The position numbers were made by a program, and so were the translations under genes. Below are positions 1 to 9,135 of a DNA stretch of 64,000 bases, one piece after another. The stretch comes from Actinocorallia longicatena (GTDB lineage: Bacteria; Actinomycetota; Actinomycetes; Streptosporangiales; Streptosporangiaceae), in NCBI RefSeq assembly GCF_039534125.1, contig NZ_BAAAUV010000001.1, positions 434,001-498,000 on the forward strand. Reading direction: 5' to 3'. Positions within the stretch are counted from its first letter, which is position 1. Each line of letters starts with the position of its first letter. Under the pieces are notes generated by a model. The model was not told the DNA's origin. It worked only from the letters and a program-made list of their open reading frames with translations, and did not search any database.

Positions 1-1991
1 AGGGCCTCCGCTCCCTCACCGAACTCGGCGCCTTCGTCCGCGCCCTCCCCGCCACCCGCGCCTCCGGCAACCGCGACACCGCGGCCTGACCCCGCGGCGC
101 GACGGGATCGGCGGATCAGGATCAGGAGGACCAGCAGGGACGCGAGGGCGGCGAGGGCCAGGGCGAGGGCCCCGCCGAGATGCTGGTCGCGGAGCTGGGA
201 GGTTCCCCAGGGGCGGGCCAGCGAGCGGTACCAGCCCGGGGCGAAGACCTCGTCGGACGTCATGATGGCGACGCCGGAGCAGGCGTGAAGGGGAAGGGCC
301 GCCAGGATCAGGGCGACGCGCTTCGCCGGGGAGAGCCGGGGGGCGCCGCTCCCCGGTCCGATGATCGGCAGAAGGTACAGGACGCCGGCGGCCACGAAGA
401 GCAGCATCGCGAGCGCGTGCAGGGAGTGGTCCCACAGGGACGCCTCGAACAGCGGGGTGGAGTAGAACCCGTACAGGCTCGCCACCAGCAGGACCGGCCC
501 CGCAAGCGGCCGGGTCAGGAGCCGCAGCGGACGGCTGTGGACCAGGGCGAGCAGCAGTTCGGGCGGAGTCCTGCCGGGGCCTCCCCTGCGAGGGCGCAGC
601 GCCCTGAGCGCCAGGGTGACGGGGGCGCCGAGCAGCAACGGGATCGGTGCGATCAGGCTCAGCACCGCGTGCTGCACGAGGTGCGCGCTCGTCAGCACCA
701 TGCTGTAGCGGGCCAGCCCGCTACAGGTCGCGGCCAGGACGATCAGCAGCCCGGCGGCCCAGGCGACGGTGCGGGAGAGCGGCCAGGGCTGACCGTCGCG
801 GCGCAGCCGCACCACCGCCATGGCGTACAGGACGGCCCCGGCCGTGACCAGGGCGAGGAACAGCGGATCCCAGCGCCATCCGGACGCGTAGGCGGCCGGG
901 TCCGGCGGTCCGGGAAGCCGGAAGCCCAGCATCGCCTCCGCGGGGCCGATCTGCCGTGCCGCGACGGCGGGCGGCGCCGTCCGGGACAGGCCGACGGCCA
1001 GGCCCATGGTGGCGGCCATCACGACGAGCTCCAGCGCCGCGACCCGCACGAAGACACCGGTTCCCTGCCCGGTGCGCAGCGCGGGGACGCTGACCCGCCG
1101 GTGCCACCACCCGAGGCCGCCCAGTCCGGCGAGCGCGGCCGTCTTGGCCGCGATCAGCACGCCGTAACGGCTCCCGAGGTGCGGGCCGTCGAGCCGGATC
1201 CACGCGTTGACGAGCCCGCTCGCCGCGACCACAGCGAAGCACACCGCGGCCAGCCTGCTGTAGCGCGCGACGATCTCACCGAGCTGGTCCCTCAGGAGCC
1301 ATGCGGCGGCCACCAGCACCAGCAGGCCGCCGATCCACACGGCCGCGCCGAGAACGTGCGCGGCCAGGCTGTAGGCCGCCAGGGAGTGGTTCGCGGCGGA
1401 CGCCGCATGGCCGGTGAAAGCCGGCGGGAGCAGCCCGGCCATCGCCAGGAGCAGCAGAGGACCGGCTCCGCCCGGTGTCCGGGGCCGGTGTGCCAGCACC
1501 GACAGGGCGGCGGCGGTCACGACGACCAGCAGCAGGGCCCGCCCCTGGCTGACCTCGGTCAGGTAGGCGGACAGCACGGATCCCGTCAGCACCTCGGCCG
1601 GCGGCTTCCCGTACAGGTCCGCGACCGACAGCACCGCCACCGCCAGCGCCGCGACCGTCCAGGCCGTCGCGCTCGTCGACGCCGCCCGCAGGCAGCGTCC
1701 GGCGAGGGGCGACAGCCAGCCGTAGTCGTCCGGGAGGAAGACCACGACGGCCAGGAGCAGGCCCACCGTCACCGTCCCGGCGGCGTTCATCGCGAGCTCG
1801 GCGGCGGGCACCATGCCCTTGAGGTAGGACCCGGCCTGCACCAGGTCGGTGCCGTCCTCCGGCAGGAACGTCGCCCTGAGGGCGTCGCCGAACCGCAGCG
1901 TGAACGCCAGGACGACCAGTGCCGCCGCCGCCATGCCCAGCCCGAGCCGCAGCGTGCCGCCCGGAGGCCGCGGAGGCGTCTCCTCAACCAT
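1..1991 (-). CDS. Copper resistance CopD / cytochrome oxidase assembly CtaG fusion (3' end off window)
   Basis: The frame opens at ATG 1991-1989, overlaps the copC stop by 8 bases and runs without a stop to the window edge, more than 660 codons. The N-terminal half is a multi-helix CopD domain with a copper-channel-like segment FTGHAASAANHS followed by AAVWIGGLLVLV. The C-terminal half is caa3_CtaG-like, with SAHLVQHAVLSLIAPIP and repeated transmembrane helices. The family moves copper across the membrane and helps metallate cytochrome oxidase. The coupling to copC supports a copper import and delivery pair. After the last helix the tail becomes Gly/Glu-rich, so the true C-terminus is uncertain. 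Confidence 0.85.
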   Translation of the reverse strand, partial: MVEETPPRPPGGTLRLGLGMAAAALVVLAFTLRFGDALRATFLPEDGTDLVQAGSYLKGMVPAAELAMNAAGTVTVGLLLAVVVFLPDDYGWLSPLAGRCLRAASTSATAWTVAALAVAVLSVADLYGKPPAEVLTGSVLSAYLTEVSQGRALLLVVVTAAALSVLAHRPRTPGGAGPLLLLAMAGLLPPAFTGHAASAANHSLAAYSLAAHVLGAAVWIGGLLVLVAAAWLLRDQLGEIVARYSRLAAVCFAVVAASGLVNAWIRLDGPHLGSRYGVLIAAKTAALAGLGGLGWWHRRVSVPALRTGQGTGVFVRVAALELVVMAATMGLAVGLSRTAPPAVAARQIGPAEAMLGFRLPGPPDPAAYASGWRWDPLFLALVTAGAVLYAMAVVRLRRDGQPWPLSRTVAWAAGLLIVLAATCSGLARYSMVLTSAHLVQHAVLSLIAPIPLLLGAPVTLALRALRPRRGGPGRTPPELLLALVHSRPLRLLTRPLAGPVLLVASLYGFYSTPLFEASLWDHSLHALAMLLFVAAGVLYLLPIIGPGSGAPRLSPAKRVALILAALPLHACSGVAIMTSDEVFAPGWYRSLARPWGTSQLRDQHLGGALALALAALASLLVLLILIRRSRRAAGSGRGVAVAGGAGGGEGADEGAEFGEGAEA
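3..89 (+). CDS. C-terminal end of an unidentified protein (partial)
   Basis: An open frame enters from the left edge and stops at TGA 87-89, giving 28 residues that end in ATRASGNRDTAA. All but one codon ends in C or G, as in the real genes of this window. The antisense frame has several A/T third positions, so coding on the plus strand is favoured here. Too little is present to name a family. It would converge on the minus-strand copD-ctaG gene, whose frame has no stop before the edge, so the two 3' ends may overlap. Confidence 0.45.
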   Translation, partial: GLRSLTELGAFVRALPATRASGNRDTAA

Positions 1992-2580
1992 CACGGCGAC
2001 GGGTTCGCCGGACCGTCAGCACCGTCCCGGACACCAGGGCGACGGCGACCGCGCCCAGGGCCAGTTGCGCCCCGATCGGCTCGGAGGAGGTCTCCGGCCG
2101 CGAGGTCGTGGCGGCCACCTGCGTGACGGCCGGAGCGGCTTGCGCCGGGGTCTTCCCCGCGGCGGGCCGGAACGTGAACTCGCGGGAGCCGCTGACGATG
2201 TGGCCGTCGACCGACACCGTCCGGAACGCCACCAGGTAGCGTCCGGCCCGCGACAACGGGACCAGCGGCTGCCGGGCCACCCCACGGTCGATCTCCGGAG
2301 CCCCGGCACTGACGACCGCCCCCGCGGGACCCGTCACCCTGATCACCGTGAACCGGCGCTTCAGCGGCTCGCTGAACGTCAGCCTCACCTCGCCGGGCGC
2401 GTCCGTGAGCACCGACTTCTGCCCCGGCGTCATGCTCTCCAGCTCCGCGTGCGCGCTGCCGGGAACGGCGGAGAACACGACCAGCGCGCCCGCCGCGACG
2501 CCGACCGCCGACGCCTTCAACGGCCCTGACCACTCCCGCCGGCGCCCGCAGTGCCGCCGAGTCCGTATCGTCACCCTCAT
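1984..2580 (-). CDS. copC: CopC/YobA family periplasmic copper-binding protein
   Basis: This 198-residue protein has a signal peptide (hydrophobic segment about 24-42). Predicted cleavage is just before HAELESMTPG, which leaves the N-terminal histidine that CopC proteins use as a Cu(II) ligand. The CopC beta-sandwich follows (VRLTFSEPLKRRFTVIRV; later VSVDGHIVSGSREFTF, with the second conserved Asp/His pair). It ends in a transmembrane helix (about 170-190) that would anchor it outside the cell. It is translationally coupled to the copD-ctaG gene. The long charged leader before the hydrophobic stretch suggests that a later start is possible. Confidence 0.88.
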   Translation of the reverse strand: MRVTIRTRRHCGRRREWSGPLKASAVGVAAGALVVFSAVPGSAHAELESMTPGQKSVLTDAPGEVRLTFSEPLKRRFTVIRVTGPAGAVVSAGAPEIDRGVARQPLVPLSRAGRYLVAFRTVSVDGHIVSGSREFTFRPAAGKTPAQAAPAVTQVAATTSRPETSSEPIGAQLALGAVAVALVSGTVLTVRRTRRRDG

Positions 2581-2665
2581 CCCACCCGGTACGGGCGTCG
2601 CCCGCCCATCGTTCAGCCGCTGAGACCCGAATTCCCGGGGACCGGTGATGCAGCGGTGACGCGGC

Positions 2666-2671
2666 TAATAT
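2666..2671 (+). promoter_or_regulatory. Probable -10 element of a leaderless mRNA
   Basis: TAATAT lies 6 bases before the ATG of the DUF574 methyltransferase, and no purine-rich ribosome-binding site lies between them. In actinobacteria this spacing is typical of leaderless transcripts. No good -35 is visible. Inference from spacing only. Confidence 0.5.
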
Positions 2672-2677
2672 GCCGAG

Positions 2678-3508
2678 ATGAACAGCAGCGGCCGGGGCGT
2701 CTTCGATCCGAGCGTGCCGAACATCGCGCGGGTGATGGACTACCTGGACGGCGGCAAGGACAACTTCGCCGTCGACCGGGTCCTCGCCGACCGGCTTCTG
2801 GAGATCACGCCGGAGGTCCCGATCCTGATCGGGGAGCTCCGCAAGTTCGTGCGCAAGGCGATCGCCTACCTGGCCGGCCAGGGCATCCGGCAGTTCGTCG
2901 ACATCGGCTGCGGCCTGCCCACCTGCGGCAGCGTCCATGAGATCCTCCAGGAGCTCGACGTCCGGGGCACGGTCGTCTATCTGGACGAAGATCCCGTCGT
3001 CGTGGCGCACGGCCAGGCGATCCTGTCGACCTACGGCAGGTCCGCCGGTCCGGACGCCCCGCTGACCCGCGTCATCAGGGCCGACCCCCGCGACCCCGGC
3101 GCGCTGCTGTCCCGTCCGGAGCTGACGGAGCTGATCGACTTCGCCGAGCCCACGGCGTTCCTCGTCCGCACCCAGCTGGCCCTCCTCGACGACCCCGAAG
3201 CCACGGCGCTCATGGAGAGCCTGATCGACCGGCTCGCCCCGGGCGGCCATCTCCTGATCTCCCACATCGTCCGCGATCCCGCCGAAGCACGGACCGACGA
3301 GATGACCCGCCTCTTCAAAACCGACGAGATGTTCGACGGCGACCGCGACCGGGTCCGCACCCGCGCCCAGGTCGCCGGCCTCCTGAAGGGGCTCGACCTC
3401 GTCTCTCCCGGCCTGGTCCCGCTGCCGGCCTGGCGTCCGGTCTTCGGGGAGCCCGCGGTCGACCCGGAGACGTTCCTGGGCGTAGGCGCCCTCGGCCGCA
3501 AGCCCTGA
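2678..3508 (+). CDS. SAM-dependent methyltransferase, SAV2177/DUF574 family
   Basis: This 276-residue protein belongs to the actinomycete-specific DUF574 methyltransferases. It has the family opening PNIARVMDYLDGGKDNF, SAM-binding motif I at about 73-82 (FVDIGCGLPT) and an acidic strand-2 end VYLDEDPVVVAHG. The C-terminal part carries the family block EPAVDPETFLGVGALG. Substrates are mostly unknown; the family is abundant in sporulating actinomycetes, often near regulators. It is divergent from copC with only 97 bases between them and appears to be translated from a leaderless message. No link to the biosynthetic cluster downstream is evident. Confidence 0.85.
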   Translation: MNSSGRGVFDPSVPNIARVMDYLDGGKDNFAVDRVLADRLLEITPEVPILIGELRKFVRKAIAYLAGQGIRQFVDIGCGLPTCGSVHEILQELDVRGTVVYLDEDPVVVAHGQAILSTYGRSAGPDAPLTRVIRADPRDPGALLSRPELTELIDFAEPTAFLVRTQLALLDDPEATALMESLIDRLAPGGHLLISHIVRDPAEARTDEMTRLFKTDEMFDGDRDRVRTRAQVAGLLKGLDLVSPGLVPLPAWRPVFGEPAVDPETFLGVGALGRKP

Positions 3509-3614
3509 CCCGCACCGGAACGGCGGGCGGCGCTCCCGGAAATCGGGAAACAATGGCGTGCCCGCCCGGTGGCATTCCCTTTCACGGTAAGCGGACGGGC
3601 ACCCCCAGGTGCAA

Positions 3615-3634
3615 CCCCTAGATACCCCTAGGGG
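3615..3634 (+). promoter_or_regulatory. CCCCTA direct repeat and CCCCTAGGGG palindrome
   Basis: CCCCTA occurs twice (3615-3620, 3625-3630), and the second copy completes the perfect palindrome CCCCTAGGGG (3625-3634). It lies in the locally AT-richer stretch about 135 bases before the O-methyltransferase start. It may be an operator, perhaps for the nearby LuxR-family activator; this is inference. Confidence 0.35.
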
Positions 3635-3767
3635 CGATTAGCCATTCGACTGGGGAAAGCGATCCGATGCCCGGAGCTGGCTTGACAGATCAATCCCGAC
3701 GCAGCGAAGGTGGCAAATGCGATCAGCGGTCGCCGATCCCCGGAATTCGCCAGTGAATGGAGCATTA

Positions 3768-4811
3768 ATGGGTGCGGACGTTCTCGACATGGCAGGACTC
3801 ACGAAAATCATCTTCGGCGCGGCGGCGTTCCAGTACGTGAATGCCGGCTCCGAGCTCGGCCTGTTCGACCACCTGCACAAGACGCCTGATCTCACCGCCG
3901 AGCAGATCGGCGCGGACCTGTCCCTGGCCCGGCGCCCGGTCGACACGCTCCTGCTCGGCACCACCTCGCTCGGCCTCACCGTCCGTGACGGCGAAGGGCG
4001 GTACCGCAACGCGCCGCTGGTCGAGCAGCTGTTCGCCGAGGGCCAGTGGGAGATCATCCGGGACGTCATCGGTTTCGAGGCGCACATCGTCTACCCGGGC
4101 CAGCAGGACTTCACCGAGTCCCTGCGCGAGAACACCAACGTGGGGCTGCGCCGCATCCCCGGCAACGGGCCCGACCTCTACCAGAGGCTGTCGGAGACGC
4201 CGTTCCTGCAGAACGTCTTCTACAAGTACATGCGCTCCTGGTCCGAGCTGGCCAATCCGCTGCTCATCGAGAAGACCGACCTGTCAGGGGTGACGACCCT
4301 GCTGGACGCCGGCGGCGGCGACGCCGTCAACGCCATCGACCTGGCCCGTGCCCACCCCCACCTGCGGATCACCGTGCTGGAGATCGAGCAGACCGCCCCG
4401 ATCGCCCGGCGCAAGATCGTCGAGCACGGCCTGGAGGACCGCGTCCAGGTGGTGGTCGGGAGCATCTTCGAGCCCTACGCCGGCGAGTACGACTGCGTCC
4501 TGTTCTCCCACCAGTTCGTCATCTGGACCGAGGAGGAGAACGTCCGGCTGCTCAGGAACGCCCACGCGGCGCTGCGCCCGGGCGGCCGGGTCATCGTGTT
4601 CAACTCCATCACCGACGACACGGGCGACGGCCCGCTCATGGGCGCGCTCGACAGCGTCTACTTCACCGCGCTCCCGGCCGAGGGCGGAATGATCTACCCC
4701 TGGCGTGACTACGCAGCGTGGCTGGACGAGGCCGGCTTCACGGGCATCGAGCTCATCCCCTGCCGGTCCTGGACCCCCCACGGCATCGCCACGGGCACCA
4801 AGCCCGAGTAG
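3768..4811 (+). CDS. Class I SAM-dependent O-methyltransferase
   Basis: The chosen start, ATG 3768, is preceded by GGAG at a 6-base spacing and gives 347 residues. An in-frame ATG at 3717 would add 17 residues that do not look conserved. The layout is that of dimeric small-molecule O-methyltransferases: a helical winged-helix-like N-domain (FGAAAFQYVNAGSELGLFDHL), SAM motif I at about 180-186 (LLDAGGGDA), then LRPGGRVIVFNSI near the C-terminus. It lies at the edge of the biosynthetic cluster and reads towards the LAL regulator, so tailoring of the cluster product is the natural guess. Substrate unknown. Confidence 0.8.
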   Translation: MGADVLDMAGLTKIIFGAAAFQYVNAGSELGLFDHLHKTPDLTAEQIGADLSLARRPVDTLLLGTTSLGLTVRDGEGRYRNAPLVEQLFAEGQWEIIRDVIGFEAHIVYPGQQDFTESLRENTNVGLRRIPGNGPDLYQRLSETPFLQNVFYKYMRSWSELANPLLIEKTDLSGVTTLLDAGGGDAVNAIDLARAHPHLRITVLEIEQTAPIARRKIVEHGLEDRVQVVVGSIFEPYAGEYDCVLFSHQFVIWTEEENVRLLRNAHAALRPGGRVIVFNSITDDTGDGPLMGALDSVYFTALPAEGGMIYPWRDYAAWLDEAGFTGIELIPCRSWTPHGIATGTKPE

Positions 4812-5171
4812 CCCGGCCAGCCCGATGACCGGCGCCGGGCCGGGCGCCTCCCGCGTCCGGCCCGGCGCCGCGCCATGCCCAGGCCATTGGACGCCGCCCG
4901 TGCCGAACGGGATTGCTCCATTCACCGGCCGACCGATGGAATCGCGCGAAAATCCCGCCGGTCTCCACTAATTCCAGGAGATCTCCGCACCGCGTCCACC
5001 GGTTCTGGCAGCAGGTGACTTTCGGTGATCTTGGCGTGACATAAAGGAAGGACCAAAAAGCCTCCGAAAGGAGGGTAAGGGCTATACGATAACCGGGCGG
5101 GTTTTAAGCGTTTCTCCCACAAGGATTCTGATAGGCCTATTGGAGCAATTGTCAGGAGGAAAGTCCCGGGT
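4812..5171 (+). other. Intergenic region upstream of the LAL regulator
   Basis: No gene is seen in these 360 bases. The stretch from about 5030 to 5160 is clearly less GC-rich than the flanks. It holds a small GAAA-loop hairpin (5061-5074), a TATACGAT-like segment (5083-5090) that could be a -10, and an AGGAGGA ribosome-binding site (5154-5160). It probably carries the regulator's promoter. Confidence 0.6.
5061..5074 (+). other. Small GNRA-loop hairpin in regulator leader
   Basis: CCTCC-GAAA-GGAGG forms a perfect 5-bp stem with a GAAA tetraloop about 100 bases before the LAL regulator. The 3' arm resembles a ribosome-binding site, but no start codon follows at a usable distance. Its role is unknown. 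Confidence 0.35.
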
Positions 5172-7871
5172 ATGCGACTCGCCGAACGCGACAGGCACCT
5201 GACGGCCCTCCGGCGGCTGTGCGCCGAGCCGGGCGCCATGCAGCTGGTGGTCCTCACCGGGCCCGCGGGCAACGGGAAGTCCGCGCTGCTGCGCGGGTTC
5301 GCCGACGAGGCTCGCGCGTCGGGGGCCCTGGTCCTGACCGCCGTGCCGGAGCAGGGCGAGCGGGACTCCCCCTGCGGGGTGCTCCAGCAGCTGCTGGACG
5401 GAGCGTCCGGGGATCCCGCCGTGCAGGAGCGGTTCGACTCCCTGCTGGGCGTGCTCGCGGCGGCGTTCGCCGGGGAGGCCGTGCCGCGCCCGTCCGAGCT
5501 CGGTCCCGCGCTCGGCGCGGTCAGCCGGCTCCTGCTGTCGATCAGCGAGCAGCGTCCGGTCGTCATCGTCATCGACGACGTGCCCTTCGCCGACCCGGCG
5601 TCGCTGCTGTGCGTCGCCCATCTGACGCGCAGGATGAGCGCGCGCTCCCTGATGGTGCTGCTGGCCGACCGCGACCTGTCGCCGGGACCGCAGGCCCGGC
5701 AGTTCGCGCGCCGCTGCCTGCACGCGAAGGTGACCCATCTCGCGCTGCCGCTGCTGACCCCGGCGGGCGTGGCGGAGATCGTCGCCCGGGAGCTGGCGGC
5801 CCCGGAACTCGCCACACCCTTCCACGCCGCCACCGGCGGCAGCCCGCTCCTGCTCAGCGCCCTCATCGAGGACCACGCCGCCGCGACGGGCCAGGACGGC
5901 CGTGGCGCGGGCCGCCGGGCGTTCGCCGACGCCTCGCTGTCCTGCGTGCGCCGCTGTGGCCGGATCACCCTCCCGGTCGCCCACGCGATCGCGGTCGCCC
6001 GCCGCCGCTTCGGCCCGAGGCTCATCGGCGCCCTGCTCGGCCTCGACCCGGCCGAGGTCGGCGACGCCGTCGACCAGCTCACGGCGGCCGGGCTCCTGCT
6101 GGACGGCGGATTCCGGGCCGGAGAGATCGAGGCGGCGGTCCTGCGGACCATGGAACCCTGCGCACGCGAGAAGATGCACCACGACGCCGCGCTCCTGCTG
6201 CTGCGCGAGTCCGACGACGCGAGCGAGGTCGCCGCCCATCTGGTGCGGGCGGGCCGCGCCGCGACCGCACCCTGGGGCGCCCGGGCCCTGGAGTACTCGG
6301 CGCGGCAGGCTCTGGAGGGCAACCGCTACCGCCAGGCGGCCGAGTACCTCGGCGCGGCGAGCCGGATCGCGAGCGCGCCGGACACGAGCCGGGCCGTGGC
6401 GCTGCTGGCCAGGGCGGAGTGGCAGCTCGACCCCGCGCTCGGCTTCGTGCACGTCGGCGAGCTGACCGAGGCGTTCTGGCGAGGCGACCTGTCGGCGCGG
6501 CAGTCCGTCGATCTGGTCGCCTCTCTGCTGTGGCACGGTGACCGGCCGGGCGCCGAAGGCATCGGCGCCGAGCTGGACCGGCGGGAGGAGGGGTTCGGCG
6601 AGCACGACCGGGCGGCGCTGCGGCTGGGCCGGCTGTCGCTGGCGTCGGCGTATCCGGGGTTCGTCGACCCGGCCAGGACCAGGGCGATCGTCGAGCGGGG
6701 CGTGTCGTGCGTGACCGAGCCCCAGGGCGCGCAGGCCGCGCAGGCCCTGGCGCGGGTGCTGTACGGCCTGCCCCCCGACGCCGTCAGCGCCGACCCCGAA
6801 TGCCTGCTGACCCGCCACCGGCTCGACGAGACCGTCGTCCATGTCCTGCGCTGCCTGCTGTACAGCGACCGCGACGACCGGGTGGAGCGGCTGTCCCAGG
6901 AGGTCCTGGCGCACGACGGCGGGCTCGAGGCCAGGACCTGGCGGGCGATGGTGCTGGACGTCCGTGCCGAGGCGGCGTTGTGCCGGGGCGAGTTCACCCT
7001 CTCCCTCGACGCCGCGAAGTCGGCCCTCGACGCCCTCTCCCCGCTCTCCTGGGGGACCGCGATCGCCGGTCCGCTGGGCAGCCTGCTGCTCGCCGCGACC
7101 CGGCTCGGGCTGCACGACGAGGCGGATGAGGCCGTCCGGCGATCGATCCCGGAGGAGGCGTTCGCGACCCGCGCCGGACTGCACTACCTGCGCGCCCGCG
7201 GGCACCACTTCCTCGCCACCGACCGGCCGGGCGCCGCGCAGGCGGACTTCGGGACCTGCGCGGAGCTGGCCGCCGCCTGGGGGGTGGACCGCGCGGCGCT
7301 CGTGCCCTGGCGGGTCGATCTCGCCGAGGCCCATCTCGCCTCGCGCGACCACAGCGGCGCGGCGCGGCTGGCGTCCGCGCAGCTCGCGCACGAACGGGAG
7401 GTTCCGCCCAGGGTGGCGGGGCGGGCCCTGCGCATCCTGGCCGAGGCCGGGGAGCTCGAGGACCGCGTCTCGCTGCTGGAGCGCTCGGCGGGCCTGCTGC
7501 GCAGATCGGGCGACCACTACGGGCACTCCCGGACGCTGGCCTCGCTGGCCGCGGCCTACCGGGCGGCGGGCGACGTCCGGCGCGCCAAGAAGGCCTGCGA
7601 CGCCGCCCACCGGATCGCCGTCCGGTGGGCGTTCCCCTCCCCCGTCACCGACGGGACGGCGCCCGAGCCGCCGAGGATCGACCGCAGGGAGCGTTTCGAC
7701 CTGCTCACCGACCAGGAGCGACGGGTGCTGACCATGGCGGCGGAGGGCCAGAGCAACCGGGAGATCGCGGGCCTGCTGTACGTGACGGTCAGCACCGTGG
7801 AACAGCACCTCACCAACTGCTACCGCAAACTCAAGATCAAGAGCAGGGTCGACATCCCGCTGGCGCTGTGA
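5172..7871 (+). CDS. LuxR-family transcriptional regulator of the LAL type (AAA ATPase plus HTH)
   Basis: This 899-residue regulator has an N-terminal AAA/ATPase module with Walker A GPAGNGKS (30-37) and Walker B VVIVIDDVPFAD (about 132-143). A long TPR-like middle follows, then a C-terminal LuxR helix-turn-helix (about 835-899) reading LTDQERRVLTMAAEGQSNREI. The start is supported by AGGAGGA upstream. LAL regulators are typically pathway-specific activators of actinomycete biosynthetic clusters. The gene sits between the O-methyltransferase and HPPD, converging on the latter with 5 bases between stops. It is the likely activator of the 7.9-22.8 kb cluster. Confidence 0.9.
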   Translation: MRLAERDRHLTALRRLCAEPGAMQLVVLTGPAGNGKSALLRGFADEARASGALVLTAVPEQGERDSPCGVLQQLLDGASGDPAVQERFDSLLGVLAAAFAGEAVPRPSELGPALGAVSRLLLSISEQRPVVIVIDDVPFADPASLLCVAHLTRRMSARSLMVLLADRDLSPGPQARQFARRCLHAKVTHLALPLLTPAGVAEIVARELAAPELATPFHAATGGSPLLLSALIEDHAAATGQDGRGAGRRAFADASLSCVRRCGRITLPVAHAIAVARRRFGPRLIGALLGLDPAEVGDAVDQLTAAGLLLDGGFRAGEIEAAVLRTMEPCAREKMHHDAALLLLRESDDASEVAAHLVRAGRAATAPWGARALEYSARQALEGNRYRQAAEYLGAASRIASAPDTSRAVALLARAEWQLDPALGFVHVGELTEAFWRGDLSARQSVDLVASLLWHGDRPGAEGIGAELDRREEGFGEHDRAALRLGRLSLASAYPGFVDPARTRAIVERGVSCVTEPQGAQAAQALARVLYGLPPDAVSADPECLLTRHRLDETVVHVLRCLLYSDRDDRVERLSQEVLAHDGGLEARTWRAMVLDVRAEAALCRGEFTLSLDAAKSALDALSPLSWGTAIAGPLGSLLLAATRLGLHDEADEAVRRSIPEEAFATRAGLHYLRARGHHFLATDRPGAAQADFGTCAELAAAWGVDRAALVPWRVDLAEAHLASRDHSGAARLASAQLAHEREVPPRVAGRALRILAEAGELEDRVSLLERSAGLLRRSGDHYGHSRTLASLAAAYRAAGDVRRAKKACDAAHRIAVRWAFPSPVTDGTAPEPPRIDRRERFDLLTDQERRVLTMAAEGQSNREIAGLLYVTVSTVEQHLTNCYRKLKIKSRVDIPLAL

Positions 7872-7876
7872 GGGCG

Positions 7877-9010
7877 TCACAGGTTGCCGCGCTTGTCCTG
7901 CTCCCGCTCGACGGCCTCGAACAGCGCCTTGAAGTTGCCCTTGCCGAAGCCCTCGGAACCGTGCCGCTCGATGATCTCGTAGAAGATCGTCGGACGGTCA
8001 CCCGTCGGCTGGGTGAAGATCTGCAGCAGGTAGCCGTCCTCGTCGCGATCGGCGAGGATGCCCAGCTCGCGCATCTCCTCCAGGCCCACGCGGGTCTCGC
8101 CGACCCAGCCGGGCAGCGCGTCGTAGTAGCTGCCGGGGGTGGCGAGGAACTCCACGCCCGCGGCGCGCATCCGGCGGACGGTCCGCACGATGTCGTCGGT
8201 CCCGAGCGCGATGTGCTGGACTCCGGCACCGCCGTGATATTCCAGGAACTCGTCGATCTGGGAACGCCGGGGACCGGCGGCGGGTTCGTTCAGCGGGATC
8301 TTGACGGTCCTGGAGCGGTCGGCGACGACCTTGCTCATCAGCGCCGAGTACCGGGTGGCGATGTCCGATCCGATGAACTCCTGCATGTTCGTGAAGCCCA
8401 TCACCCGGTGGTAGAACTCCACCCATTCGTCCATCCGGCCCAGCTCGACGTTGCCCACGAGGTGGTCGACACGGTCGAACCACTCCTCGGCCTCGGGTTC
8501 CAGGACCGGCTCGGCCGCGACGAATCCGGGCGCGTAGGGGCCGTGGTAGCGGGACCGGTCGACGAAGGAGTGACGGGTCTCGCCGAAGGTCCCGATCGCC
8601 GCGCGGACGAGCGTCCCGTACTCGTCGGTGAGCTCCCGGGGCTCCTCCAGCGGGATCGCGCCGCGGGCCACCGCGTAGGAGAACGCGGCCTCCACGTCGG
8701 GCACCGCCAGCGCGACGTCGGTGACACTGTCACCGTGCGCCTCCACGTGCCGTCCCAGATCGGTGCCGCCCTTGAGCGGCGCGGTCAGGACGAACCGGGC
8801 GGTACCGCACTGCATGACCTGCGAGCGCGCGTCCCGCCGCCCGGTCTCGGGCCCGGCGTACCCGATGCGGCGCATCCCGAGCGCGGCGGAGTAGAAGTAC
8901 GCCGACTGGATCGAGTTGCCGACCGCGAAGACCAGCGAGTCGATGCCCAGCAGCGGAAAGCCCTCGTCGAGCAGAACGGCCTGCGAAGCTGACACGGGCT
9001 CGGCCATCAC
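7877..9010 (-). CDS. hppD: 4-hydroxyphenylpyruvate dioxygenase
   Basis: This 377-residue Fe(II) dioxygenase converts 4-hydroxyphenylpyruvate to homogentisate. The iron ligands are visible as H183 (VDHLVGNVE), H266 (VQHIALGTDD) and E345 (FYEIIERHG). The C-terminal lid GFGKGNFKALFEAVEREQ is typical of HPPD and unlike hydroxymandelate synthase. Codon 1 is GTG (9010) and codon 2 is ATG (9007); GAGAGGGA upstream serves either. It is the last gene on the minus strand of the cluster. It may feed the pathway, act in tyrosine breakdown, or be a resistant duplicate target; the sequence does not decide. Confidence 0.92.
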   Translation of the reverse strand: MMAEPVSASQAVLLDEGFPLLGIDSLVFAVGNSIQSAYFYSAALGMRRIGYAGPETGRRDARSQVMQCGTARFVLTAPLKGGTDLGRHVEAHGDSVTDVALAVPDVEAAFSYAVARGAIPLEEPRELTDEYGTLVRAAIGTFGETRHSFVDRSRYHGPYAPGFVAAEPVLEPEAEEWFDRVDHLVGNVELGRMDEWVEFYHRVMGFTNMQEFIGSDIATRYSALMSKVVADRSRTVKIPLNEPAAGPRRSQIDEFLEYHGGAGVQHIALGTDDIVRTVRRMRAAGVEFLATPGSYYDALPGWVGETRVGLEEMRELGILADRDEDGYLLQIFTQPTGDRPTIFYEIIERHGSEGFGKGNFKALFEAVEREQDKRGNL

Positions 9011-9135
9011 GGATTCCCTCTCTGCGGCGTGCCCCCGGATCCGGGGTGCCCCGAACCTAACGAGGGCCGCGCACCCGCAGAACCCCAGACCGTGCCCCTA
9101 TCCGCCCCAGGATGCGGGGCCGCCCGGCGCCGGGA

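Noticed and set aside
180..2126. A 648-codon plus-strand frame opposite copD-ctaG and copC
   Set aside because: It is Gln/Arg/Gly-rich with no domain; the minus strand gives membrane helices and a signal peptide of known families.
3682..3687. TTGACA as the -35 of the O-methyltransferase promoter
   Set aside because: No acceptable -10 lies 16-19 bases downstream, so a sigma-70-type promoter cannot be assigned.
5082..7880. A 932-codon minus-strand frame opposite the LAL regulator
   Set aside because: It is low-complexity Arg/Gly/Pro text with no motif; the plus strand has Walker and HTH motifs and a ribosome-binding site.
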